Assembly (NCBI GenBank): GCA_032821775.1
Contig: JAVLRN010000005.1
Span: forward strand, 1,674,001 to 1,738,000
Length of the DNA: 64,000 bases
Reading direction: 5' to 3'
Source: Sanguinoderma infundibulare
Lineage: Eukaryota > Basidiomycota > Agaricomycetes > Polyporales > Polyporaceae
Shown here: in pieces, positions 52,462 to 62,682 of the stretch
How positions within the stretch are numbered: the first letter of the stretch is position 1
Layout: each line of letters starts with the position of its first letter
Program-made: the position numbers and the translations under genes
Notes under the pieces: generated by a model
Databases searched by the model: none
Seen by the model: only the letters and a program-made list of their open reading frames with translations
What the model was told of the DNA's origin: nothing

Positions 52462-53855
52462 CTAGAAACGACCGGGCGCTTGGCCTGGCGGTGGCGGCAT
52501 ACCCTGGCGGGGCCCAGGGCCCGGAGGCGGGAACTGTCCTGGGGGGAAGACGTTCGGCGGCGGCATACCTGGTCGCGGTTGTCCAGGTCCGGGAGGACCT
52601 GGCGGGAATCCGCGGCCGCCCGGCGGGGGAGCAAACCCCCCGGGGCCAGGAGGACCATATCCAGGGCCGGGGGGTCCTCCGGGTCCTGGAGGACCGCGGG
52701 GAGGACCCATGCCCATCGGAGGCAGGGGACCACGGCCGGGAGGGGGCCCCTGCATGTGGGGGCCTGGAGGCGGGGGACCGCGCCCTTGGGGTATAGGCGT
52801 ACTGCCTGCGCGCATAGGACCAGGGCCTCCTGGGCCGGGCGGAGGTGCGACTCCTGGGTCGCGCAGTGTGACAGGCGCACCGCGCGCAATGCCTGGTGCA
52901 GGGGCGGGTGCACCGCCGGGCGGTGGGGGGTTCTTCTCAGCAGCCTTCATGATCTCATCACTGCACGGGTGGACGTTGAATGGAAATAGACAGGAACAAT
53001 AAGATCAGGTGAACGCTGTGGACAGAGGCAGATTTTGGGGGGAATTCACGTACTCGAGGAGGTTTAGGGCTGCGCACAAGACGACCCACTCTACACAGTC
53101 CTCATTGCCTTCGCCGAGCGTCTGCCAGACCGCCTTCTCCTCTGCAGTCTTGCCCGTGATGCTGATTCGGGTGCCGCCTCCATTCGGGCCTGGAGGGTTC
53201 TTCTGGATCTTGCCGAATTCGATCCGTTTAGGCGGGATGTTATGACCGGCATAGGCGAAGTAGAACATGCTCCAGAACTGGGCGTTGGGGTTTGGCTTTG
53301 ATATTTGGAAGAGCGGGAGGTCGCCCGAGTCTGGGGAGGGAAGGGCAAGCTTGTAGATCGGAGTGAGGACACCAGTGTTGGTGATTGTCCATTTCAGGTT
53401 GCGCGAGGCCTCGCAGCGGACGACCTTGGAGGACGATGAGGATGCATGGCCGGGATCGGACGCAGTGGCCTTGCCGTTACTCGCGCCTCCATTCTGTCGA
53501 GGGGGAAAGAGCTTCGCGACGCAGAGGTCGCCTTGCGGAGAGGGCGTCAAGAGATAATTCTCGGCGTTCTAAGCGAAGGCGGTCAGAGAGTGCGCTGAAG
53601 GAGACTGGCGGCAGAGACCGCGTACAAAGTTGGTGTGCAGATAGGAATAGAGGATGTTTGTGGGCTGTCCTGCAGCTGTTGTCAGGACGAGCGCAGTGGG
53701 CCACGACGGGGGACATACCGTGCGGGGTAACTATGAGGGTCGGCAGGTGATTGGGGATAGGCGGGTGTGTCGGGGACGTATATACTGTGTAGATGGCTGT
53801 TCTCGCTGAGGATGAGCGGGACTCTGGGAGAGAGACGGAGAGATTTACCGGCCAT
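52462..53855 (-). CDS. Conserved-looking protein with a Pro/Gly-rich tail, function unknown
   Basis: I do not recognise this family. The start is reconstructed from a 7-nt first exon (53849-53855, ATGGCCG), a 44-nt intron with a GTAAAT donor, and an exon giving MAARTAIYTVYTSPTHPPIP, then NHLPTLIVTPHGQPTNILYS. The following exons read SYLHTNFNAENYLLTPSPQG and the segment from PIYKLALPSPDSGDLPLFQI to PNAQFWSMFYFAYAGHNIPP, ending VVLCAALNLLDDEIMKAA. This N-terminal 190-residue part looks folded (alternating hydrophobics, WSMFYFAYAG, a terminal helix). The last 160 residues are a low-complexity Pro/Gly tail with PPGP repeats, GPPPPGP and MPPP, ending GQAPGRF. It diverges from the PP2A B56 gene. 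Confidence 0.7.
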
Positions 53856-54170
53856 GCAGACTGCGGGGAGGGCGGGAGATGGGTTGCGATGAGAAAGGAC
53901 GGGAGTGGCAGGCGGCTTAAGCTTAAAGCTAAGGCTCAAGAGCACAGGCGCCCACAGGCGGTCACGGATCCGTCGTCCGTTGCACTGCGTGATGCTCGTC
54001 GCGTCACGGAGAGTCACTGTGACCGTCACGGGAGGTTCGCTGCTCATCGATCCAGGCAGTGGCAAGCGTCCCACTCGTCCGCCTTCCCAGCATCCACCTC
54101 CTCTCTGTTCCCGCTGCACGTACTCGACGGCCCTTCCTGCCAGCAGTCGTCGACGTCGCCCACTTCCGCC
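53856..54170. promoter_or_regulatory. Divergent promoter region of the Pro/Gly-tailed gene and the B56 gene
   Basis: These 315 bp separate two start codons. They include the partial repeat TTAAGCTTAAAGCTAAGGCT (53917-53936), GTCAC/GTGAC sites near 54003-54030, and a pyrimidine-rich leader next to the B56 ATG (about 54070-54170). No gene is seen. Confidence 0.4.
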
Positions 54171-56418
54171 ATGAAGGGTTTCAAGATGAAGGTCAGCCAG
54201 GTCCGTATTTTTTGCCTATCGCGCGTACCGCTCATCCTTAATTGTGCCGTGTGCCAGCTTGGTAGGAAGAACTCCACCGATTCCACCTCCTCCAAGAGCA
54301 AGGATCCTAAGGCCGCCGCCAACACAGCGGCTGCAGCGGCTCCTCCGCCCCCGCCTCCAAATTCCGCCAAGCCCCTGCCCCCGCCGCAAGTCCCCGGTAC
54401 CCATCTTTCCAACGCGAGCAATCATCAACTTCCGGCGACCAACGGTTCCTCGTCTGCCTCCGCTGCTGCTGCCCGTATTAGCGTCGCGTCCAGCACCGCC
54501 GATCGCAGATACGTGAACCCGAGCGGAGCGGGTGCTGCGCCGCCTATCGTCGTCGTCAGCCCCGACGCTTCCCCGAACGAGGACAGATTGGGCGGGGAGA
54601 ACGGGCCTCTTACTCCTCCTCGCGTTGGTGCGCTTGCGACCCGGGGGCTCCGTCCGGCACCCAAGGACACCATTCCAATCACTGGAAAGCCTCCGCGCAA
54701 GCAACGGAGTAGCCGGTTCATCGTGAACGAGAAGGTCGAAATCGAGAGGTTGCCAGCGTTCAGCGGTGCGTGTCCCTCCTATGTGGCAAGCCATTTTAGT
54801 CGGCATGTCCTCACTCGTCTCTTAGAAACACCTGCAAACGACCGCCCGCAACTTTTCATCAAGAAGCTGCATCAATGCGCGGTCGTCTTCGACTTTAATG
54901 ACGCCAATGCGGAGCTGAAGGGCAAGCAGATCAAAACGCAGACCCTTCATGAGATGCTCGAGTACATCACAACCCAGCGTGGCGTGATTACGGAGAACAT
55001 ATACCCCGAGGTGGTCAAGATGGTGCGTCCCGTCCATTCTAAGATTCGGGTGCAGTCACCGATGTCCTGCAGTTTGCCACCAACCTCTTCCGCTCTATAC
55101 CCCCTCCCGTGAACCCTACTGGAGATGCGTTTGATCCCGAAGAAGACGAGCCTGTCCTGGAACTCGCCTGGCCTCACCTCAAGATCGTGTACGAGTTTTT
55201 CCTGCGCTTTGTCGAGAGCCAAGACTTCAACACGAACCTTGCCAAACGGTATATCGACCAGAACTTCGTACTCAACTTGCTCGAGCTTTTTGACTCGGAA
55301 GATCCCCGGGAGCGCGATTTCCTCAAGACGACGCTGCATCGGATATACGGCAAGTTCCTTAACCTGCGTGCGCCGATTCGACGGAGCATCAACAACGTCT
55401 TCTTCCATTTCATCTACGAAACCGAGCGGCACAACGGCATTGCTGAGCTGCTCGAGATCCTGGGCTCCATCATCAACGGCTTTGCACTTCCGCTTAAGGA
55501 AGAACACAAAACGTTCCTCATGCGCGTCCTCATCCCGCTACACAAGGTCAAGAGCTTGTCGATGTACCACCCGCAGCTCGCGTACTGTGTCGTCCAGTTC
55601 CTGGAGAAGGACGCCACACTGGCGGAGGAGGTCGTGGTCGGTCTCTTGAAGTACTGGCCGAAGGTGAACTCGCCGAAGGAGGTCATGTTCCTGAGCGAGA
55701 TGGAGGAGGTTCTGGACGTGATCGACCCGGCAGAGTTCCAGAAGATCCAGGAGCCCCTGTTCCACCAGCTCGCGCGGTGCATCAACAGCCAGCACTTCCA
55801 GGTCGCGGAGCGTGCGTTGATGTACTGGAACAACGAGTACATTGTGAACCTCATGAGCGACAATCTGGCGGTCATCCTCCCGATTGTTTTCCCGGCGCTA
55901 TACACGAACTCAAGGTCACATTGGAACCGGTGGGTTTGATGGACGGGTCTATGTAAACGGCGTGATGCTGACCTGGTTATAGGACGATCCATGCGCTGGT
56001 GTACAACGCCTTGAAGCTATTTATGGAGATCAACCCGGACCTATTCGACGAGGTAATGCAACAATATAAGCAACGCAAAATGGAGTACGTGTTCGCACAT
56101 GTGGGTATTATGCTATTTCTGACATACAATGGCAGTGAGCGACAACACGCCGTGACACGGTATGACGAGTGGCAGAAGCTGAGGGAGAAGGCGCTCAAAA
56201 ACTGCGGTGGCAAGTTGCCTGAGGGTTACGTCGACGTCGAGCCGACGCCGCCTCCACCACCAGTGGAGGACCTAGATATTATGGACCTGTCGATCGACTT
56301 GAACGCAGTGTCGATCGACGCGGAGGTGCCGCTGAACGAGCTGGACGAGTCAGGGATTGAGAGGGTACCGATGGCGGACCCTGGGATGGACGTGCGTACC
56401 ATCGCCTCTAGGTCATGA
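54171..56418 (+). CDS. RTS1: PP2A regulatory subunit B56 (Rts1/Par1 family)
   Basis: B56 subunits direct protein phosphatase 2A to mitotic and stress substrates through LxxIxE motifs. After a 200-residue disordered Ala/Pro/Ser-rich head (with [20 protein letters not shown]), the HEAT-like B56 domain begins around [20 protein letters not shown]. It carries the usual signatures: [174 protein letters not shown] and [20 protein letters not shown]. The tail is acidic. About 680 residues with six introns, the first just after KMKVSQ. The conserved surface for the LxxIxE peptide appears intact, although this was not checked residue by residue. Confidence 0.95.
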
Positions 56419-57126
56419 GCGTGATCCGAGGATTGCGTATATTGACAAAGATCCATCGCTCGCCGGCGACGATCGATTACCTCTAGCGTCCGTTCCCGGA
56501 GGTCGGCCAGGAGCATGCTTCGCCAGGCGGACTGCACTCGCGGCGAAAGAGCGCATTACCCGGTGCGCAGGTCTCTCCTCGTGCTGTGGCATGTGGCTGA
56601 CTTGACGGTTGGGGGGTGTCTGTGCGGTTCAGTGGACCCGACGGTTTTGCGCGATCTGCAGGCGCACAGGACTCTGGACGACACGGTCCCACCCCGCGGG
56701 CATGTGGCAGGAGAAGGATCTTAAGCTTTCACCCCTTCCCCTCGGGCTCCATTCCGATATCGGTTCGAACAGGACAGCAGTGCTTGATCCCGCCACGCCG
56801 GACGTTGTTGTTAACGTTTACGACTTTGCCCCCTTCTCCTACCTCTCACCTCCCTCCTGCACGCCGACCGCTCCTCGGCGCCGATCGACAGATGCATATC
56901 CGCCCGCACGATGCACCGACATACAATTATGCATACACCAATCACCTTACGTACGCTCTCCACGCTTCACGTTGTTGCTACTATTGTGTTGTTTTCGCGA
57001 CAGCGCGGCTCCCGCTTTCCAGGCGACGCGCGAAGATATATCCATACACTCTGCCCTATCATAAGTACTGCCGTCGCGTTCCGGTGCGACTACTAGTGCT
57101 ACCGCTATTGTGCACACTTGGCTGCG

Positions 57127-57149
57127 CGTGTACGTACTGTGCGTACACG
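57127..57149. repeat. Perfect 8-bp inverted repeat with a 7-nt spacer
   Basis: CGTGTACG and CGTACACG are exact reverse complements, separated by TACTGTG. It lies about 400 bp before PRI2. It may be a dimeric factor site or chance. Confidence 0.4.
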
Positions 57150-57398
57150 GAGCCCCGTTACGTTTGCCCCGGTTTCAACTGTTCTCGGTGATCAGCGGCC
57201 TGTCTTACCGTCCATGGATCTTCTCGTCTATAACGTCCGTTCTCTGTTTCTGTTTTCTGGTACAGTACACACATAGGGACCCACCGTAGTTTACATCCCA
57301 CCCGAGTTGTCTGTATGTATGTGCTTAAGCACACGTGCAGCCTGCAGCATCCTCGCAAGTGGCAGAGGCGACAACTTGAGTCATTGTGAGGCGTGACC

Positions 57399-57427
57399 AC
57401 GCGTCAGTCACGCGTGACGCCACGCGT
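57399..57427. promoter_or_regulatory. Cluster of three ACGCGT (MCB-like) sites upstream of PRI2
   Basis: ACGCGT occurs at 57399-57404, 57410-57415 and 57422-57427, 122-150 bp before the PRI2 ATG. This hexamer is the MluI cell-cycle box bound by MBF, which drives G1/S expression of DNA-replication genes in yeasts. The cluster suggests S-phase control; this is inferred from sequence and gene identity. Confidence 0.6.
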
Positions 57428-57548
57428 TGAGTGGGGCGTGCTCAGAGACGCGGCGGGGTGGTCTGCAGCTGTCTCGCGCACTCTCGAACCTCGTCTAGCT
57501 TCTCGGCCTAGCACACCTCTGCTGCGACTGCACCGTCTGCTCGCCGAT

Positions 57549-59347
57549 ATGCAGACCCGGAAAGAGGTCAACAATAATTCAGGGTCCGGCGTGGAGGTCC
57601 GCCCACACTTGAAATACCCCCATCGTCTGAACTTGTCCGTGCGACGCGTCCTTTCTTTCCACCCTCAGACAGAGCTCAAGCATATCGCAGCTATGATAGG
57701 CCACCGGCTGAAGACATCACCATCGAGGACTTCGAGACCGACGCCCTCGACAGGCTACGCGTCCTGGCAGAGATCGAGTCTTGCTTTGCGCGGAACAGGT
57801 CGTTCGCGGAGATGGAGACGGTCATAATGGACACGCTTTGCAAAAAGAATTATCCCCTCAATTCCAACACAGCGTTGACCATCAATGTCGATTCCGAGCG
57901 GAGGAAAGATCACATTGGTCACTTTGTGCTCAGGCTTGCGTTCTGTCGATCGTACGTCTGTGCGCATGCTTTCACTCTCGTGTGCGTGTGCTGACTTGCA
58001 CGGGCGTTTCAGGGAGGATCTCAGGCGGCGTTTTGTTAAGGCCGAGACCACACTGTTCAAGCTGAGGTTCGAGACGGATGATAAAGGAGAGAAGGTAGAG
58101 TTCCTCAAGTCGCGCAAGTTTGATTGGGTGGAGGTGCGTTGCAGAGCGATGTCTATCTTAAGGCCGCGATTGATGTAGTGCGGAAGGTATCGGACAAGGA
58201 GATACAAGAAGTCGTGCAGTCCCCAGGGTCTAACCCGGGGAAGTACTACAAGGTCAAGTGGACGCGCGTGCCGGAGCTGGTGGAGAAACGGAAGGTCATT
58301 CTAAAAGGCGGTATGGCGTACGTACCTGACGCGGAACAAGCGAGCATCGTCTTCCAAGAGTTTCAGACGCACCTTGAGAAGTCCTTGGAGGTGTGTACGA
58401 CTCGTACAGGCCGTGTAGCATGGCTGCTCACCCCCTCTGTAGGCGACGGCCAAGGCGCTGCCGAGGTTGGACGAAGACAATCGTCTCGTGCCCATCTTGG
58501 ACAACCTCTCCAAGGGCTTCCAGGCGGGTGTGTCGTCAGAATGGGCGGGCAAGACGGAGGGCCAGGAAGGGCTGACGGCCGACATGATCGACGAGATGGC
58601 GTACAAGCATTATCCGGCGTGTATGCGGAACTTGCACATGTCCCTCAGGCGCGACAAGCACTTGAAGCATTTCGGACGTTTGCAATATGGACTGTTCTTG
58701 AAGGTAAGCAGACCGCATGCATAAAACGCAAGGGTGAGACTGATAGCAGTTGCTCAGATCCTCGGGCTATCAATAGACGAAGCCCTCGCGTTCTGGAAGA
58801 ACGCGTTCAGCACGATGCAGGACGACAAATTCAACAAGGAGTACCGATACAACATCCGCCACTCTTACGGTCTAGAGGGCAAGCGAGCAAATTACGCCGC
58901 GTTCAGGTGCGTCTCACGTCCACGACTAGGTATGTAAAGACCCATTCTGACGTATCCATCCTCGCGGCCGCCGCCCGCATTCGACTCGACAGCTGCCAAC
59001 AGATCCTGATGTCCAACGAACCCGGCCCAGGCGACTCGCACGGGTGCCCGTACCGGCACTTCTCGACGGACAACTTACAGTCGGCGCTGCTCACGATGTA
59101 CAGCGACCACGGGCTTACGTCCCAGGACTTGCCGGAGATCATGAATATGGTGAAGCAGAAGCACTACCACGTAGCGTGCACGCGCGTGTTCGAGATCACG
59201 CACTCGCGACAGGGCGTGAAGAAGGGCGACGGCGTCGGGGGCGCGGAGAGTGTCACGCACCCGAACCAGTACGCGGCCCGGAGTGTGGAGGTGGCGAAGA
59301 AGGAGGAGGGCAAGGACGGGGACGGGGACGTGGTCATGCAAGGCTAG
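57549..59347 (+). CDS. PRI2: DNA primase large subunit
   Basis: Pri2 works with Pri1 and DNA polymerase alpha to start DNA synthesis and holds a 4Fe-4S cluster. The protein opens MQTRKEVNNNSGSGVEVRPH and LKYPHRLNL. After a short intron it continues SYDRPPAEDITIEDFETDAL and DRLRVLAEIESC, the usual start of the family. Further signatures are HIGHFVLRLAFCRSEDLRRR, KVILKGGMAYVPDAEQASIV, ALPRLDEDNRLVPILDNLSK, FGRLQYGLFLKILGLSIDEA and YRYNIRHSYGLEGKRANYAA. The four cluster cysteines are visible: PACMRNLH, AFSCQQILMSNEPGPGDSHG (first Cys), CPYRHFSTDNL (its Cys follows directly), and HYHVACTRVFE. The C-terminus is Lys/Glu/Asp-rich. About 500 residues in seven exons; the first junction, with acceptor CAGACAG giving LAQAYRSYDRP, is the least certain. 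Confidence 0.93.
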
Positions 59348-59718
59348 ACTTGCGGGAGATGTTCACATGGCTGCCTTTAGTGGAAGGAGTTCTTGGGTAG
59401 AAAACGTACACGGGCGTACGTTGTTCTATGCTGTGTTGTCCGCTGTCTTTGTATTACGCTATGGCATTGTATCGCTATTTGCTTTCCATCCGCTTCCATA
59501 CATCTCCCTATGTCCGCCGTCTGACCATCCGGGTGTCGAGGAGGATGTTGAGGATGGACATAGCGCTTGACCCTAACCCTTGATGGATAATTGTCGCGTG
59601 ACGACATGGAGGAATGTGCCTGTACAGTAACAGTGGCCTGCGTCTGCTCCCGCAGCCATCTCCACTCCCGCCTCGACTCGTCCTTTGCGCCTCTTGCTGT
59701 CACCAACAATCACGCCCA
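59348..59718. other. PRI2 3' flank and CHO1 promoter
   Basis: These 371 bp lie between two plus-strand genes. A pyrimidine-rich leader precedes the CHO1 start (about 59640-59710), and the left part is T-rich, as in a 3' UTR. I see no gene and no obvious inositol-response-type element that I could support. Confidence 0.4.
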
Positions 59719-60673
59719 ATGAGCAAACGAAAAGGGACAAGCAACGGTCATCAGAACGGCAGCCACGATGGCCCGCCCGCACTGCAACAATATCGGGACA
59801 CCGAGGGGCACTTCTCACTCGTCCGGTATGTTGCCCTCTCTTGATTTCCCTCCGCGGCCTCCTGTGCGCACGCCTGGAACCTCGGAGAGAGTGCTCCCCC
59901 GTCGCCATGCCGCTGACCTGCCTTCGCACACTGCAGAAACTTCCGACTAGCGGACCTCGTCACCATCGCCAACGGCATCTGCGGCTCGTTCTCGGTGTTC
60001 ATGTCCGCCAAGTACCTCGTCACGAACGACGAGGACTACCTGTGGTCCGCGCTCGCGTTCCCACTCGCGGGCCTGCTCTTCGACTTCCTCGACGGCAAGG
60101 TCGCGCGCTGGCGGAACGAGACGAGCATGATCGGCCAGGAGCTCGACTCGCTTGCCGACCTGGTGCGTCCCCGTCCTCTCTCTCTCCGTCGTGCATGTGA
60201 ATATCCGCCTCACCCGCTCTCCCCTTCCCCCTCCTCCCTTCCGCATGCGCCCCTGTTTGTGTTTTGCGTCGTTGGACGATGTGCAGATCTCGTTCGGCGT
60301 CGCGCCCGCGCTGCTCGCGTTCGTCGTCGGCTTCCGCACCTACCTCGACACCGTCGTCCTGACCGGCTTCATCTGCTGCGGGCTCGCCCGCCTCGCGCGC
60401 TTCAACGCGACCGTCGCGCTCGTCCCCAAGGACGCCAAGGGCAAGGCGGCGTACTTCGAGGGCCTCCCGATCCCGTCCTCGCTCGCGCTCGTCGGCCTGC
60501 TCTCGTACTGGACCTCGCAGGGCTGGATCGCGGGCAAGCAGGGCCTGCCGTTCGGCACGGTCACCCTCTGGGGCAAGCCGGGCGGCGACGGGGAGCTGCA
60601 TGTGTTCAGCATCGTCTTTGGGCTCTGGGCGGCGGCGATGGTGAGCAAGACGCTGCGGGTGCCGAAGCCGTAG
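59719..60673 (+). CDS. CHO1: CDP-diacylglycerol-serine O-phosphatidyltransferase (phosphatidylserine synthase)
   Basis: It makes phosphatidylserine from CDP-diacylglycerol and serine in the ER membrane, the first step of the de novo route to PE and PC. Exons are 59719-59825, 59937-60162 and 60287-60673 (720 nt, 239 residues). The CDP-alcohol phosphatidyltransferase motif DG-x2-AR-x8-G-x3-D-x3-D is complete at residues of about 80-102 (DGKVARW, then IGQELDSLAD). It is preceded by DLVTIANGICGSFSVFM and followed by ISFGVAPALLAFVVGF, ICCGLARLARFNATVAL and YFEGLPIPSSLAL, as in yeast Cho1. Several hydrophobic helices are present. The hydrophilic N-terminus is rich in Lys, Gly and His. Confidence 0.95.
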
Positions 60674-61055
60674 GGCTCCGCACTATGCCGGTGCCAGAGC
60701 GGAGCGGGGCGGGGGATTATACGACCAGGCCGATCTCTTCTCGAACGGGGGGGTGTGTCATTTCTACTTTGGATACGTTACGGACATTGGCAACGACACC
60801 GTGATGACATACTCTAGCGTGTATCGAATTACTACTTGATAGACTGTCGGGTACTAGAGGAGCTGCACACTGGCTGATAACACTTGTTCTCTCGACGAGC
60901 TCGTGAATGATGATGCGACGGCCAAGGCCAGTCGCGGAGTGATGGAGCAAGCGTGGGAAAGTGGGAATTGAGTGGGTGAGTGGACGCGTCGCGCGACGCG
61001 GCGTGTGTGATCTCGACGCGTCTCCACCTTTGTCTCCGCGATTCGTCCCAGCACC
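60674..61055. other. CHO1 3' flank and NSE1 promoter
   Basis: These 382 bp hold the CHO1 3' flank and the NSE1 promoter. Two ACGCGT sites near the NSE1 start are listed separately. No other gene is seen. Confidence 0.4.
60984..61021. promoter_or_regulatory. Two ACGCGT (MCB-like) sites upstream of NSE1
   Basis: ACGCGT occurs at 60984-60989 and 61016-61021, within 72 bp of the NSE1 ATG and separated by CG-rich sequence (GCGCGACGCGGCG). The downstream site may lie in the 5' UTR. S-phase regulation is a reasonable inference for a Smc5/6 subunit, but it is not shown. Confidence 0.5.
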
Positions 61056-62481
61056 ATGCCCGTCTCTTCAAACGACGTTCAACGACTGTTCTTGCAGGCA
61101 ATCCTCTCGCGTCGGATCCTATCCCAAAAGCTGGCCGCGAAAATATGGGAGAAATGCATTGACGCCGTCAAAGGTGCGCATTTCAGCCAAATTAGGTCGC
61201 GCTCGCAGCTCGCTTCTCTCGACGCTCACATCAATTTTGCACGGTGCTAGCTACGAATGAGTCGCTGGAGATTCAGTACCGAAATGACAGGGCGTCGTGG
61301 GACGCGTTTGTCACGAGCATTAACGATGCGCTCAACCCCCTGGACCTCGAGTTCGCGCACTTGCACGACGAGATTAACGGGCAGGAGGTGTATGCCGTGG
61401 CACGTCTCAAGGATCCTTCGTTGACGGACGCAGCCGTTGATCGCACGGATTATATTACCGCAGGTGAACCGCAAAGGCGACGAGATCGCTCAAATGGCGA
61501 CAGATTACAACGCGCTCGAGATTGCCTACTTCAAAGCAGTGGTACGCGTCCCGAGCTCCTGTGCGACGCCTCTGCGTGACTAAATTATCGTAAACTCACG
61601 TAAATTCAAAACTGGGTGTTTGCCCTACAGCTGGAACAAATCATGCTCGCGCCCAACGAGTCCTTCTGCGTCTCCTCCCTCGCCGCCCTCCGCGAGGTCA
61701 ACTCGCTCAAGTCGAACATGACAAAGTCGCAGGCCGAGGCCACGCTCAACAGCTTCGTCGCCAAAGGCTGGCTCGTCAAGAGCAGGCACGCGCGCGTTTT
61801 TTTTTCCCGATGGTCCCGTCCACCAGCTAACCACCCCCATCCGGACGCAGGCGTGGCCGCTACTCCCTCTCCACGCGCACGATTCTCGAGCTCCAGACGT
61901 ACCTCCGGACGACGTACGAGGGCGAGGTCGCCGAGTGCACGATCTGCCTAGAGGTTTGTGGCCATCGATCGCCGCCGTCCCGTCCTAGGCTTGCTCACGC
62001 ACCACACTTCTGTCCCTGTTGGCGTCCACAGATCGTCACCCGCGGCACGGGCTGCTATACCCCACATTGCAAGACCCGACTGCACACCCACTGCTTCAAC
62101 AGCTACCGCCGGCGCAACAACGCCTGCCCGACGTGCAACGAGGACTGGACCGCTAGTAACAACCTCAACAAGCTCCGGCCCGTCGGCGAGGCTGCATTCA
62201 AGGAGGGCCAGGACCAGGGCCGGCGGCGTGCCCGCAGGAAGTCCACCGAAGAGCAGGAGGACGGCGAGGACGGCGAGCCGGACGCCTCCCAGTCCCGGTC
62301 CCAGGAACAAGACGACGCGGCGATGGAGGACGAAGCGGGACCGTCCCGGTCTCAGACTGCCCCGAAGACGCAGCCGAATGGCAAGGGCAAAGGCAAGAAG
62401 CGGGCGACCGTGGAGGACGATGAGGACGAGGGCACGCCCCCGCCCAGGACGCAACCTCGCAGATCCTCTCGCCGAGGCTGA
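61056..62481 (+). CDS. NSE1: Smc5/6 complex subunit Nse1 (RING-like ubiquitin ligase)
   Basis: Nse1 binds Nse3 and Nse4 at the head of the Smc5/6 complex in DNA repair. Exons are 61056-61173, 61251-61399, 61464-61541, 61631-61785, 61851-61953 and 62032-62481, summing to 1053 nt (350 residues). The protein shows DVQRLFLQAILSRRILSQKL, DEIAQMATDYNALEIAYFKA, SFVAKGWLVKSRRGRYSLST and RTILELQTYL as tandem winged helices. The variant RING C-terminal to them has CTICLEIVTRGTGC, HCKTRLHTHCFNSYRRR and CPTC. The tail is Lys/Arg-rich and acidic. Two introns appear to start with GC rather than GT (61400 and 61786). For the first, a GT donor at 61388 is also in frame and would delete VYAV; for the second I find no GT alternative. 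Confidence 0.9.
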
Positions 62482-62682
62482 CGATTGGCGATTGCAGCAA
62501 CTTTAACCTACCGATGCCTGCCACCACACGCGCATTCGTCGGTGTCCCGCTGACCGCACGTTTTCCCACTCCACTGTACATCTGGCGAGGAGTCTATTAT
62601 ATTATAAGTGTAGTATCAAGGTAGAAGTATGTCCCATCTAGTACGGTAGCGACCCGCTGTTGCAAACACAGACATACCAGTG
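62482..62682. other. Convergent 3' flanks of NSE1 and the AAA ATPase gene
   Basis: 201 bp between the two stop codons. An A/T run near 62595-62625 (TATTATATTATAAGTG) is probably shared 3' UTR sequence. No gene is seen. Confidence 0.35.

Larger units (their letters stand above)
56419..57548. other. 1.1-kb intergenic region upstream of PRI2
   Basis: The left half is the B56 3' flank. The middle (about 56820-57070) is pyrimidine-rich with no supportable gene. An inverted repeat lies at 57127-57149 and three ACGCGT sites lie close to PRI2 (listed separately). Open frames in this interval are compositionally biased and carry no domain. Confidence 0.4.

Noticed and set aside
52447..52989. 180-residue plus-strand open frame, Arg/Gly/Thr-rich
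   Set aside because: It is antisense to the Pro/Gly-rich tail; GGN and CCN repeats leave all frames open.
56392..56411. Possible 20-nt intron at the 3' end of the B56 gene (GTGCGT...CTCTAG)
   Set aside because: Far below the minimum spliceosomal intron length; reading through to TGA at 56416-56418 is simpler.
56616..57191. 191-residue open frame between B56 and PRI2
   Set aside because: Low complexity (Arg/Leu/Pro/Tyr from CT-rich DNA), without domains; the interval reads as 3' flank plus promoter.
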